Positions 1 through 8,400 are shown, numbered from the stretch's first letter. The stretch: DNA of 64,000 bases from CADCVT01 sp035940955 (GCA_035940955.1 DASZEJ010000058.1:1-64000); one strand, 5' to 3'. Notes: generated from the letters alone by a model not told the origin. Made by a program: numbers and translations.

Positions 1-1
1 G

Positions 2-943
2 CGCGTCGCGGTGATCGGGACCGGCTGCAGCGCGATCCAGGTCGTACCGGCGATCCAGCCCCGGGTCGGCCACGTCGACGTCTACCAGCGCTCGCCGGGC
101 TGGACGTTCCCGAAGATGGACTTCGCCTACAGCGAGCGCACGCAGCGCCTGTTCGAGCGCTTCCCGATCCTGGCGCGGCTCGACCGCGCAGCGGTGTTCG
201 CGTTCTTCGAGCTCGGCGCCCTCGCGATGACGAGGCGCCGCCGGCTGCTGGCCCTGTTCCGGGCGGTCGGGCGGCGGCAGATCGCGCACGCGATCGAGGA
301 CCCCGAGCTGCGCGCGAAGGTGACGCCGAAGGACGAGATCGGCTGCAAGCGGATCATGCTCACCGACGACTGGTATCCGACGCTCACCAGGCCGAACGTC
401 GACCTCGTGACCGACCGGATCGCCGAGGTCACGCCCGGCGGCATCCGGACCGACGACGGCACCGAGCGCCCGGCCGACGTGCTCGTTCTGGCGACCGGCT
501 TCCAGTCGCACGCGTTCGTCGCGCCGATGGCGGTCGCCGGCGAGGGCGGCCGCTCGCTGACCGAGGAGTGGGGCAGGGTCCCGCGCGCGTACCTGGGGAT
601 GAGCGTGCCCGGCTTCCCCAACATGTTCCTGCTGTACGGCCCGAACACGAACGGCGGGACCGGCTCGGTCATCTACACGATCGAGTCGGGCGTCCGGCAC
701 GTCGTCGCCGCGCTCGAGGAGCTCGACCGCGCCGACGCCCGCCGCATCGAGGTCAGCCGCCGGGCGGCCGAGGAGTTCGACCGCGAGCTGCGCGCGGCGC
801 TCGCGAACACCGTGTGGCACACGGGCTGCACGAGCTGGTACGTGGACGCCGACGGCAACGACCCGAGCCAGTGGCCGTGGCTGTGGAGCCAGTACCGAAG
901 GCGCACGGCCCGGCTGGAGCCGGGCGCGTACGTCGTCGCCTGA
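2..943 (+). CDS. Flavin-containing monooxygenase, C-terminal part (5' end outside window)
   Basis: The frame is open from the first bases of the window and stops with TGA at 943, so about 313 C-terminal residues are visible. The fragment begins in a second Rossmann motif (VIGTGCSA) typical of the NADPH-binding half of flavin-dependent monooxygenases, with an LATGF motif near residue 160. The tail (YGPNTNGG, then a Trp-rich SQWPWLW stretch) fits the Baeyer-Villiger/cyclohexanone monooxygenase group, which inserts oxygen into ketones using FAD and NADPH. The FAD-binding GxGxxG and the fingerprint motif lie upstream, outside the window, so the subgroup cannot be settled. It converges on the next gene across a strong hairpin. 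Confidence 0.85.
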   Translation, partial: RVAVIGTGCSAIQVVPAIQPRVGHVDVYQRSPGWTFPKMDFAYSERTQRLFERFPILARLDRAAVFAFFELGALAMTRRRRLLALFRAVGRRQIAHAIEDPELRAKVTPKDEIGCKRIMLTDDWYPTLTRPNVDLVTDRIAEVTPGGIRTDDGTERPADVLVLATGFQSHAFVAPMAVAGEGGRSLTEEWGRVPRAYLGMSVPGFPNMFLLYGPNTNGGTGSVIYTIESGVRHVVAALEELDRADARRIEVSRRAAEEFDRELRAALANTVWHTGCTSWYVDADGNDPSQWPWLWSQYRRRTARLEPGAYVVA

Positions 944-950
944 GCGCGAG

Positions 951-979
951 GGGGCGCGGGCCTTCGCGGCCCGCGCCCC
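951..979. terminator. Bidirectional hairpin between convergent genes
   Basis: A perfect 12-bp stem (GGGGCGCGGGCC at 951-962 with GGCCCGCGCCCC at 968-979) encloses a TTCGC loop. It lies between two convergent stop codons at 943 and 992. There is no U-tract, as is common in high-GC actinobacteria. Confidence 0.7.
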
Positions 980-991
980 GTTCGCTCGCTC

Positions 992-2851
992 TCAGCCGGT
1001 GTACTGGAACAGGTAGACGCCGCTGTCGCGGTCGGACGCCAGCACGTACTTCTGGCCGTTCGGGTGCTTGTGCACCTCGACGCCCCAGAAGTTGTTGCCG
1101 CCCTCGTCGATGTACCGGCCGACCTCGCGCATCCCGCCCGCGCCGTAGCTCACGACGCGGAAGCCCGCGCCGTAGTACGAGATGTAGCCGAGGTTCCGGT
1201 CGGGGTCGGTCGCGACCTCGTGGACCGAGAGGTCCCCGAAGCCGTCGGCGTACGCCGGGTCCTGGGACTCGGGCACGTAGTACTGGTCGACGTCCTGCAT
1301 CGTGCTCGCGTCGTACTGGTGCACGTAGCCCCAGCCGTCGAACACCGCGCGGATGTCGACGGTCTGGCCGTCCGTGCCGACCGCCGGAGCAGCCGTCCCG
1401 GCGCCCGACTCGTCGCACGTGTAGCCCGCCGGCACGCTGCCGGTCAGGATCCGGAAGCCGTCCGTGCGCGACACGAACACCGCCGGGATGCCGGCCTCGA
1501 CGAGCATGCTGATCAGCGTCTCGCAGCCGTCGATGCCCGTGCGGTTGAACACGATCGCGCTCGAGTAGCCCGCCGCCTGCACGTTCTGCACCTTGACGGT
1601 GAAGTCGCACACGCCGCGCTCGATCACCGCGACCGGGTGCCCGGCGTCAGCCGCCGGGATCGTCGCCGCGTCGCACGCCAGCCCCACGGCGCGGGTGTCG
1701 CCGGAGACCGTCGTGTGGTCGTCGATCTGCGGGACGTCCGAGCCCTGGATCGCCGTGAACGCGGTCCCGTCGCCCATCGACGCGGTCACCCTGTAGGGGT
1801 TGAAGTCCTCGTCGGTGGCGAGGAAGTACCGGTTGTCGCGGGTGAACTCCGCCTCGTGGCCGTTGCCCTCGGGCGAGATCGCCTGCGCGCCGCCCGTGAC
1901 CTCGAGCCGCACCGGGTCGAACATGGCGAAGTCGGTGTCGGCGATGAACTTCGGGTTCGCCGGGTCCTCGACGTCGAGCTTCACGTAGCCGCCGTCCCAG
2001 TACGAGACGAGCATCGTCTGCCGGCCGTCGATCTCCTTGACGACCATGTCGTGGTGGAACACGGCGTCGCCGTGCACGGCGCCGAGCGGCTGCTGGGTCG
2101 CCGCGGTCAGGTCGGTCTCGGAGATGAGCTTCGGCCGGCTCGGGTTCGTGATGTCGAGGATGTCGACGTCCGTCGCCTCCTCGTCGTCGACGAGCACCGC
2201 GTAGGCCTTGCCGCCGTCCTGCCACGCGAACGCGGAGTGCGTCTCGTTCGAGTGGGTCTGACTCTTGCCGGCGACGGTGAAGTCGCCGAAGCCCTCGACG
2301 AGCTTCTTCGGCGAGCGCGGGTTGGTCACGTCGACCAGCGTCACGCCGCCGACGCCGCGGTCCGAGCCCGGGCAGATCTCGTTCTGGTAGACGAGCAGGT
2401 CGCCCTTGAACGAGGGGGTGTTGAGGGTGACGACCTGGGAGCCCTCGCCGCTGTAGGTGCCGAGGTGGCTCGGGATGAGCGAGACCTTCTTCGGCGCCGC
2501 CGGGTTGGAGATGTCGACGATGTAGACGCCGCCGCGGTCGCAGTCGGGCTCGTAGAACGCCGTCAGATAGGCGTAGTTGCCCTTCGCCGACACGTCGGCG
2601 ATGCGACCGGGCTCCTCGCCGGGGGCGAAGAGGTCGAGGTTGCTCACCTTCCGCACGTTGCGGCTCGTGGGCGGCAGATGACCCTCGTCCGTGCCGTGCT
2701 GGGCGTCGTCGTGGTAGTGCGTCTCCTTGCCCGAGTCGATCGCCCCGTCGTCCGCGAGGCGGGAGACCTCGTGCGCGAACGCCGTCGACGAGACGAGAAG
2801 GACCGCGCTCGCCGCGGCCAGGGCCGCGCGGGCCAGCTTCTTGCTTCTCAA
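992..2851 (-). CDS. Secreted LVIVD beta-propeller protein with PA domain
   Basis: A 619-residue exported protein. The start chosen is TTG at 2851: a GAAAGG ribosome site sits 8 nt upstream, and it begins a clean signal peptide (basic LRSKK, then an Ala-rich core ending FAHE). The mature protein carries repeated blocks of the type YLVDITNPxxPK, the LVIVD repeat that forms beta-propellers. A protease-associated (PA) domain lies at about residues 380-480 (VIERGVCDFTVKV, IVFNRT, IPAVFVSR). PA domains mediate binding or regulate access in secreted hydrolases, but no catalytic domain is visible. It is probably a cell-surface or extracellular binding protein; substrate unknown. An upstream ATG at 2947 is in frame but would bury the signal peptide. 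Confidence 0.85.
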   Translation of the reverse strand: MRSKKLARAALAAASAVLLVSSTAFAHEVSRLADDGAIDSGKETHYHDDAQHGTDEGHLPPTSRNVRKVSNLDLFAPGEEPGRIADVSAKGNYAYLTAFYEPDCDRGGVYIVDISNPAAPKKVSLIPSHLGTYSGEGSQVVTLNTPSFKGDLLVYQNEICPGSDRGVGGVTLVDVTNPRSPKKLVEGFGDFTVAGKSQTHSNETHSAFAWQDGGKAYAVLVDDEEATDVDILDITNPSRPKLISETDLTAATQQPLGAVHGDAVFHHDMVVKEIDGRQTMLVSYWDGGYVKLDVEDPANPKFIADTDFAMFDPVRLEVTGGAQAISPEGNGHEAEFTRDNRYFLATDEDFNPYRVTASMGDGTAFTAIQGSDVPQIDDHTTVSGDTRAVGLACDAATIPAADAGHPVAVIERGVCDFTVKVQNVQAAGYSSAIVFNRTGIDGCETLISMLVEAGIPAVFVSRTDGFRILTGSVPAGYTCDESGAGTAAPAVGTDGQTVDIRAVFDGWGYVHQYDASTMQDVDQYYVPESQDPAYADGFGDLSVHEVATDPDRNLGYISYYGAGFRVVSYGAGGMREVGRYIDEGGNNFWGVEVHKHPNGQKYVLASDRDSGVYLFQYTG

Positions 2852-2986
2852 GGGGGGTGCCTTTCGATCAGCGCGCCGCCTCCGATGCGGCGCGACCGCG
2901 GGCGAGCCTAGCCGACTCTCACGGTCTAGTGGGAAAAATCTGATCATGTGCGCGCATTAGCGCGATCAGCGCTCAGCGCACCGGTT

Positions 2987-3280
2987 TCAGGCGAAGAGCT
3001 CGGCGATGATCGGCTGCGCCTCCGGCGGCCCGGTGACGTCCAGCTCGAGCGCCTCGCCGTCGCGCCGCAGGTCCAGCGTGAGGAACGGGCAGCACTCGGC
3101 CTCGGCGTCGACGATCTCGCGGATCTGGCCGGCGAGGTCCTCGCCGCCGGCGAACCGCAGGCGCTCGCCGCCGTCGATCGGCTCGCGCCCGCGCAGCGCG
3201 GCGCGCGCGATCGCCGCGGTCTCCTCGCGGCGGGCGGCGAACTCGGAGGCGTTCAGGGAGCAGGCGATGGGAGTGTCCAT
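2987..3280 (-). CDS. Small Cys-motif protein under MerR control, unknown function
   Basis: A 97-residue protein with an ECCPFL motif in its C-terminal half (about residue 65) and an otherwise acidic, soluble composition. The ATG at 3280 is chosen because a MerR-type promoter ends 6 nt upstream of it, predicting a leaderless mRNA. It is transcribed divergently from a MerR regulator whose own Cys residues suggest metal, metalloid or redox sensing. The adjacent Cys pair could bind a metal or thiophilic species, but this is inference. I do not recognise a characterised homologue. Confidence 0.7.
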   Translation of the reverse strand: MDTPIACSLNASEFAARREETAAIARAALRGREPIDGGERLRFAGGEDLAGQIREIVDAEAECCPFLTLDLRRDGEALELDVTGPPEAQPIIAELFA

Positions 3281-3286
3281 GGCTAG

Positions 3287-3317
3287 AGTGTGGATGCTCA
3301 AGCCGACTTGAGGTCAA
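3287..3317 (-). promoter_or_regulatory. MerR-type promoter/operator
   Basis: On the minus strand, -35 TTGACC (3317-3312) is separated by exactly 19 bp from a -10-like CACACT (3292-3287). The over-long spacer holds a perfect dyad, CTCAAG-N4-CTTGAG (plus strand 3297-3312). A 19-20 bp spacer with a central dyad is the hallmark of promoters that MerR-family activators distort into an active form. The dyad half-site resembles the one known for SoxR. Confidence 0.75.
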
Positions 3318-3320
3318 GGG

Positions 3321-3749
3321 ATGGAAGCTCGCGGCGAGATGCGGATCGGAGAGGTGGCTCGCGCGGCCGGCGTGCGGGTCTCGCTGCTGCGCTACTACGA
3401 GGACGTCGGCCTGCTGCCGCCGGCGCCGCGCGTGTCCGGCCAGCGCCGCTACGACGCCTCGACGCTGCGGCGCCTGGCGGTCATCGACGTCGCGCAGCGC
3501 GCCGGCCTGTCGCTCGACGAGATCCGCGACCTGCTCGAGATCGGCACCGACCCGCTGAGCGAGCGCCTGCAGCAGCTGGCCGAGCGCAAGCTGCCGGCGA
3601 TCGAGGCGCTCATCTCGCGCGCCGAGCGCGTGAGGTCCTGGCTCGAGGCCGCGACGCGCTGCGAGTGCCCGACGGTCGACGACTGCGCGCTGTTCGACGA
3701 GCCGCCGCTCCCCGCCGCGCCGCCGCTGCGAGCGACCCCCGCGGCGTGA
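3321..3749 (+). CDS. MerR-family transcriptional regulator
   Basis: A 142-residue regulator: an N-terminal winged helix (MRIGEVARAAGV, then LLRYYEDVGLLPP) and a dimerisation helix to about residue 110. The effector loop is CECPTVDDC (about residues 113-121), followed by a Pro/Ala tail. Cys spacing is C-x-C-x5-C, matching the last three of the four SoxR cluster ligands with the first replaced by Ala; the C-x7-C spacing also matches CueR. The ligand could therefore be a metal, metalloid or redox signal. The start is ATG 3321; an internal ATG at 3339 is also possible. It overlaps the next gene by GTGA and shares the operator at 3287-3317 with the divergent small gene. Confidence 0.88.
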   Translation: MEARGEMRIGEVARAAGVRVSLLRYYEDVGLLPPAPRVSGQRRYDASTLRRLAVIDVAQRAGLSLDEIRDLLEIGTDPLSERLQQLAERKLPAIEALISRAERVRSWLEAATRCECPTVDDCALFDEPPLPAAPPLRATPAA

Positions 3750-4072
3750 CGGGCCGCTCGATCGCGCTGTTCGTCGCCGCCGCGGTGGCCGAGATCGGCG
3801 GCGCCTACCTCATGTGGCAGGCGATCAGGGAGGGCCGCGGCCTGCTCTTCGCCGTGGCGGGCGCCGTGGCGCTGACGGGCTACGGAGCGGTGGCGGCGCT
3901 CCAGCCCGACGCGAACTTCGGCCGCGTCCTCGCGGCGTACGGCGGCGTCTTCATCGTCGGCTCGCTCCTGTGGGGGATGGCGTTCGACGGCTTCCGCCCG
4001 GACCGGTTCGACGTGGGCGGGGCGGCGGTGTGCCTGGTCGGGGTGGCGGTGATCATGTACGTGCCGCGGTGA
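3746..4072 (+). CDS. YnfA/UPF0060-type small membrane protein
   Basis: A 108-residue protein with four predicted membrane segments and the family signatures AEIGGAYLMWQ near residue 15 and LQPDANFGRVLAAYGGVFI in the third segment. Length matches UPF0060/YnfA, an inner-membrane family related to small multidrug-resistance exporters whose substrate is not established. The start is GTG 3746, overlapping the MerR stop by GTGA, so the two are translationally coupled. Its position implies that the MerR ligand and the transported compound are linked. Confidence 0.88.
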   Translation: MTGRSIALFVAAAVAEIGGAYLMWQAIREGRGLLFAVAGAVALTGYGAVAALQPDANFGRVLAAYGGVFIVGSLLWGMAFDGFRPDRFDVGGAAVCLVGVAVIMYVPR

Positions 4073-4135
4073 GGGGCGCCGCGCCCTCGTCTCGGACGTC
4101 CGCGCAGGATCCGGCCCATCCGTCGCGTCATCCCG

Positions 4136-4156
4136 TATACTTCCGATAGTAGGAAG
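4136..4156 (+). promoter_or_regulatory. Probable -10 and dyad of the Xre/RES operon
   Basis: TATACT (4136-4141) overlaps the inverted repeat CTTCC-N7-GGAAG (4140-4156), about 35 bp before the antitoxin ATG. This arrangement suits autorepression by the antitoxin. No convincing -35 box is visible. Confidence 0.5.
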
Positions 4157-4189
4157 CACGCCGTACCAAGCGCCGCACGACTGGACGCC

Positions 4190-4966
4190 ATGAGCACCGC
4201 CGTCCTCGAACCGCCCAGCACGACCGACGAGCTTCGCGACCGCGCCGAGGAGCTGGCCGGCGAGGTCGCCGAGCAGCTGCAGCCGGCCGAGGACCGGGCC
4301 GGCGAGCGCATCGAGCCCACGGCCGACCTCGCGCGCGAGCAGCGGCTGGCGCGCCGCGACGAGTTCTTCGCCGCACTGCGCACCGCGGTGATGAGCATCG
4401 CCTCCAGCCCGGCGTGGCGAGCGCACGACCTGACGACCGAGCTGCTGCTGCTCCTCGAGCGCCTGCGCGACGAGCTCGCCGCCGACGCCGACGCCACCGA
4501 CCCCGAGTGGCGGGTCCGCGAGACCCTTCAGCGGACGCTCGTCGTGCTGCACGCGATGGTCCGCCAGCTCGAGCACAACGAGCTGGACCGCCCGGAGCAG
4601 GCGGCGCGCTTCGTCGCTCAGGCGCTGGCCGACGTCGAGGTCGGCAGCGTCGCGGCGCTGCTCGGCACCACGAACCGCATGATCGGCAGCTACCGCAGGG
4701 GCGAGGTCGGCCAGATCCGCAAGAACCCGGCGCGCGTCACGCTCGTCGCGCAGCTGGTCCACGAGCTGCTGGGCTCGATGACGCCTCGCGGCGCGCTGCT
4801 GTGGTTCGACGCCCGCCATCCGCAGCTCGCCGACCGCACGCCGCGCGAGCTCCTCGACGAGGACCCGGCCACGCACCGGCAGGCGCTGATGGCGCTGGCC
4901 CGCGGCGGCCGCGCGCAGACCGACCGAGGCGGCGCGCGGCATGGCGCTCTGGACCGCGCCGCCTGA
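4190..4966 (+). CDS. Xre/MbcA/ParS-type antitoxin (RES toxin partner)
   Basis: A 258-residue protein with an all-helical middle that includes a helix-turn-helix-like stretch (SVAALLGTTNRMIGSYRRGEV, about residues 150-170). The C-terminal MbcA/ParS/Xre toxin-binding domain (DUF2384) carries the GALLWFDARHPQLADRTP motif followed by ELLDEDP. This family binds and silences RES-domain toxins. It is longer than typical antitoxins of about 130-150 residues because of an N-terminal coiled-coil-like extension. It overlaps the toxin gene by 26 bp, typical of co-translated toxin-antitoxin pairs. Confidence 0.88.
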   Translation: MSTAVLEPPSTTDELRDRAEELAGEVAEQLQPAEDRAGERIEPTADLAREQRLARRDEFFAALRTAVMSIASSPAWRAHDLTTELLLLLERLRDELAADADATDPEWRVRETLQRTLVVLHAMVRQLEHNELDRPEQAARFVAQALADVEVGSVAALLGTTNRMIGSYRRGEVGQIRKNPARVTLVAQLVHELLGSMTPRGALLWFDARHPQLADRTPRELLDEDPATHRQALMALARGGRAQTDRGGARHGALDRAA

Positions 4967-5588
4967 CCGGGCCGGCGGCGTCTGGATCGCCTACCGCCAC
5001 ACCGACCGCCGCTTCCCCCCGCTGTGGTACGGCGGCGGGGCGGCCAGCCTGCACCAGGAGTCCGGCCGCTGGCACGAGGAGGGCAGCGGAGTGGCGCAGT
5101 ACCTGGCGCTGTCGAGCAACGGAGCCTGGGCCGAGCGCTGCCGCTACGCGCACATCCGCGACGACGTCCGGCGCCTGGAGGACCGGCGCCGGCTCTGGCA
5201 GCTCCAGGCGATCGAGCACGACGTCGCCGACCTGTCGACGTTCGACGCCTACGTGGACTGCGGCCTGGCGCCCGAGCTGGCCGTCGGGCCGCACGAGGAC
5301 TGCTGGCCGCTCGCCGACGAGCTGCGCGCCGCCGGCTACCGCGGCGTCCTCTCCCCCGCCGCCGCGTACGACCGCCCAGGCGCGGTCAACCTGACGCTGT
5401 TCGGCGAGCGGATCGAGAGCCAGCACTACGGCGCCATGCCCGAGCCGGCCGACAACCCGCGCCCGGACACGTACGTCGCGACGATCCTGGTCGCCGACTC
5501 GGGCTCGCCGACCGAGTACGCGATGCGGCACACGTGCTACGAGGGCGAGTACCACCAGGAGCTCGACCGCTGGCGCGCCCGTCGTTGA
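4941..5588 (+). CDS. RES-domain toxin
   Basis: A 215-residue RES-family protein. The three motifs that name the domain are visible: Arg in YRHTDRRFPP near the N-terminus, Glu in the ESGRWHEEGSG region, and Ser in GVLSPAAAYDRPGAVNLTLFG near residue 140. Characterised RES toxins (MbcT-like) degrade cellular NAD+ by phosphorolysis or hydrolysis, so activation would starve the cell of NAD. The antitoxin gene lies immediately upstream and overlaps. The C-terminal 60 residues (conserved Tyr and Cys, HTCYEGEYHQ) extend beyond the minimal domain. Confidence 0.85.
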   Translation: MALWTAPPDRAGGVWIAYRHTDRRFPPLWYGGGAASLHQESGRWHEEGSGVAQYLALSSNGAWAERCRYAHIRDDVRRLEDRRRLWQLQAIEHDVADLSTFDAYVDCGLAPELAVGPHEDCWPLADELRAAGYRGVLSPAAAYDRPGAVNLTLFGERIESQHYGAMPEPADNPRPDTYVATILVADSGSPTEYAMRHTCYEGEYHQELDRWRARR

Positions 5589-5633
5589 GGCGGCCGCTCC
5601 CGCGCCTAGCGGCGTCCCACGTCGGGCTGTGGC

Positions 5634-5649
5634 ATACGCATGGTATAAG
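5634..5649 (+). promoter_or_regulatory. Promoter/operator of the MazEF-like pair
   Basis: The inverted repeat ATAC-gcatg-GTAT (5634-5646) overlaps a -10 box TATAAG (5644-5649). The ATG follows after 6 nt, so the mRNA is predicted to be leaderless and autorepressible. Confidence 0.6.
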
Positions 5650-5655
5650 CGTGGC

Positions 5656-5892
5656 ATGGCGCGCGTGAGGGTGAGCACCACAGTGGACGGGGAGTTGCTC
5701 GCACAGGCGCGGCGGGTGCGGTCGGAACTGGCCGACTCCGCGCTCATCGACGAGGCGCTCGCCGCCCTGCTCGTGCGCAACCGCGCCGTCGAGATCGATG
5801 CCGCGTACGCGGCATACGACCGCTCCCCACTCGACACGAACGACGAGTGGGGCGACCTCGCCTCGTTTCGCGCGGCCGCCGGCTCGTCGTGA
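5656..5892 (+). CDS. Antitoxin of a MazEF-like pair
   Basis: A 78-residue protein with a ribbon-helix-helix-like N-terminus (VRVSTTVDGELLAQARRV, helix, then SALIDEALAALL) and an acidic C-terminal tail with DTNDEWGDL, as expected for an antitoxin that folds onto its toxin. The start is ATG 5656, 6 nt after TATAAG. It overlaps the toxin start by GTGA. Family-level placement is firm; the exact class (MazE versus VapB-like) is not. Confidence 0.8.
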   Translation: MARVRVSTTVDGELLAQARRVRSELADSALIDEALAALLVRNRAVEIDAAYAAYDRSPLDTNDEWGDLASFRAAAGSS

Positions 5893-6218
5893 CGCCGGTC
5901 CCGGTCCGCGGAGAGGTCTGGTGGTGCGAGCTCGCCGGCGTGGGGCGTCGGCCGGTGGTCGTGCTGTCCAGAGACGCAGCGATCCCGCGGCTTCGCCGCG
6001 CGCTGGTCGGACCGTGCACCACCACGATCCGCGGCCTGCCGAGCGAGGTGCCGCTCGAGCCGGGCGAGGACCCGATCCCGCGGGCCTCGGTCGTCAACCT
6101 CGACTCGGTCGAGAGCGTGTCGACCGGCACGCTCGTCGAGCGCCTCGGGCGCCTCAGCGACGAGCGCATGCGTCAGATCGGCGCAGCCCTCGAGGTCGCC
6201 GTGGCATGTGAGGCCTGA
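5889..6218 (+). CDS. MazF/PemK-type endoribonuclease toxin
   Basis: A 109-residue protein with the MazF fold signature: an RGEVWW opening strand, GRRPVVVLSRDAA, and the conserved NLDSVESV segment in place of the usual D-x-(I/V)-x-T region. MazF toxins cleave mRNA at short sequence motifs. The GTG start at 5889 overlaps the antitoxin stop. This is the second toxin-antitoxin pair within 2 kb, consistent with an accessory region. Confidence 0.85.
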   Translation: MTPVPVRGEVWWCELAGVGRRPVVVLSRDAAIPRLRRALVGPCTTTIRGLPSEVPLEPGEDPIPRASVVNLDSVESVSTGTLVERLGRLSDERMRQIGAALEVAVACEA

Positions 6219-6376
6219 CTGCATCGGGTGCCGGCCGTCGTCCTGAGAGCCACGCCTGCACTTCGTCACATCGATGGGACAGTTTCCGATTAGCCAGGTA
6301 GCGAACGCGGGCGTCTGTCGGCCGTCGGAAAGCCAGTCTCCATGCTGGCAGCTGACCGCCTTCTGAGTGTCTGGGC

Positions 6377-7504
6377 TCACCGCCGGCGAAGCTCTGTACA
6401 GACGCGGATCGACGGTTTGTACGCGCCGCGACCGCCCGCTGGCGGCGTCTCCGCCGCTGCGCCTTGCCCATCGTGCTGACTTCCTTCCGAAGCGCGCCAT
6501 CCGGCCTCCGTCTGGCGGAGCACCTCATCGCGGCCCAGTTCGGCGATGAGCTCCCGAGCCTGGGCGCGAACCGCAGCGAAGTGAAAGCGCGAGGCAGGTG
6601 GGAGGTGCCGTCGGCCGGTTGACGCGTCGACGTACATCTTGCGCGTGTCCTTCTGTGTCCCGCTGAGCCGCACGAGCCAGCCGACCACCGCGAGCACGGT
6701 GCGTTCATCGTCCATTCGAGGTTGCGTGGCTCGTGACCATGGTCGGGCAGGAACCTCGGATCGACCGGAACGCTGTAGTCGGGCCGCATGTGCATGGGCG
6801 GCGGTTCATCGGGGATGTCGAGACCTGCGTCGAGCCGCGCGTCCTTCCATGCTGCATGGAGTCGCTGTAGCGCCGGTCCGGCGTGGTGCTGAAGACCGTT
6901 GGCGCGAGCGAACGTCTCGAGCTCGGGAACCGTCGGCTGAGCGCCGTGGGCCCGGTAGCAGCAGTCGAGCAGTTCGACGATGCCGCTTGCGGCAGGCAGG
7001 CCCTCTCGCTCACCTGCGGGCGGCTCGGCACCGGCTCGCTCGCAGGCCGCGCTAAAGCGACCTCCGCCGACCTTCCACGCGACCTGGTCGTCGTTGGGCA
7101 GCGGCGGCCGGCCGCGCCGCCGCGGGTTACGGCGTTCGATCTCGCGCCGGTAGCGAGCTTTAGCGAGCGGCTCGCCCAGGAACCCGAGCCATCAGACGAG
7201 CGGTCGCGATGGCGTGCTCTTCGGTCAGCCAGTCAGCTTCCTCTGCTCCGAAGAGCCGACCCAGCCGGTGGTCGAGCTCGGCGTCAGCAGCGAAGGCGAG
7301 ATCCAGGACGAGAGCCCATGAGCAGCGCAGCCGCGAAGCGATCTTGTTCGCGTGCGGGGCGTCGGGATTCCCGGCACCAGCGCGCCCGTCGTCCCATCGG
7401 CGCCCGGAGACGGTCTGCGGGGCCACGCGGTCGACGTACTCGGCGACGCGGCGAACAATCCGAAGGAGCGCCCGGAGGTCATGCCGCGCCGTGTACTGCC
7501 CCAT
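6377..7504 (-). pseudogene. Frameshifted gene with homing-endonuclease-type DNA-binding repeats
   Basis: Three consecutive minus-strand pieces read like one protein of about 375 residues. Frame A runs from ATG 7504 (MGQYTARHDLRALL) to TAA at 7160. Frame B is open from about 7185 to about 6715 and has no usable start of its own. Frame C resumes near 6715 (ERTVLAVVGWLVRL) and ends at 6377. A and C share a frame; B is offset by one. The B part has two repeats ending in motifs like GGGRFSAACERAG and LQRLHAAWKDARLDAGL, similar to the repeats found beside HNH homing endonucleases (recognition from memory). Two compensating indels, sequencing errors, or true decay would all explain it. Confidence 0.55.
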
Positions 7505-7706
7505 GCCACCGACGCTAGTACGGGCGCCGGATCGCGCGGTACCCGTCGAAGCAGCTAACCGCGCCGGCTTGCCAACCGAGCATGCGGTGAAGGACGTCTG
7601 GCTGGACAACGAGTGCCACCGGACGTTCGATCACTCGTGCACCCGCACGGACTGCGCGCCGGCGCGTGCCAGTCGCAAGCGAGACGCCGACGACCGCTGG
7701 AGCGGT

Positions 7707-8384
7707 TCAAGGTCGCGGAGCCGGCGCGGCGTTCAGTAGCTCTGGGCAGCTCAGGATGCGGCGGACGGCGTTGCGACCAGCCCACCAGAGGTTGCGAAGC
7801 CGCGTGATCGCCCCAAAGAAGACGTGCTTGGCCATGTCGGGAATCGGCCACTGCGCGAGCTTGTCGGACTTGGCGTTGCCCTTATGCAGGTAGTGACCGT
7901 GCAGGAACAGGTCGATCAGCAGCCGTGGCGTGAGCCTCTCGGTCGTCTCCGTGCCGTCGGTGTGTCGGCGGGTCATCTGCATCGCGATCTCACCCTCGCC
8001 CTTGAGGATCCGGCGTTCCAGCTCGCGGTACTCATTGAGCGCGTCGAGCGCCTCGCGCATAAGCTCCGACCCCCGCTCGCGGACGTGGTCGGCCAGCAGC
8101 TGACAGATCGCATGAAAGCTCGTCGGCTCGTTGTGCGAGTACAGCTGGCGAAACAAACCCACGACAGCTCGAACGGCTTCCTCGCCCGCGTAGTTGAACT
8201 GCGTGGTCAGCGTCTGGTCGATGCCGGCGCGGATCGTGATCTTGCCGCCCGGGTTCTCGAAGAAGGTCGACGCAGCCAACTCCTCGACGTCGGCGACGAA
8301 CTGCCGCAGGCGTGCGGTCTCGACTACCGAGAACGGCGAGTAGATGACGGAGGCGTGCTCCAATGGCGAATCAGCTGAGCTCAT
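7707..8384 (-). CDS. Unknown protein, last gene of the sbcDC operon
   Basis: A 225-residue soluble, mostly helical protein with no recognisable family. Notable features are a GGKITIRAGIDQTL stretch near residue 45, a central charged helix with many Arg/Glu, and an aromatic segment near the C-terminus (RLRNLWWAGRNAVRR). ATG 8384 is chosen because it lies 16 nt after the SbcC stop; an upstream in-frame ATG at 8444 would overlap sbcC. Same strand and close spacing imply co-transcription with sbcC. Base composition is less GC-extreme than the chromosomal genes to the right. Confidence 0.65.
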   Translation of the reverse strand: MSSADSPLEHASVIYSPFSVVETARLRQFVADVEELAASTFFENPGGKITIRAGIDQTLTTQFNYAGEEAVRAVVGLFRQLYSHNEPTSFHAICQLLADHVRERGSELMREALDALNEYRELERRILKGEGEIAMQMTRRHTDGTETTERLTPRLLIDLFLHGHYLHKGNAKSDKLAQWPIPDMAKHVFFGAITRLRNLWWAGRNAVRRILSCPELLNAAPAPRP

Positions 8385-8400
8385 AAGCGAGACCGGGAGC

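Noticed and set aside
3321..3749. True SoxR with a [2Fe-2S] cluster
   Set aside because: The first of the four cluster Cys is replaced by Ala, so only a SoxR-like operator and partial Cys set can be claimed.
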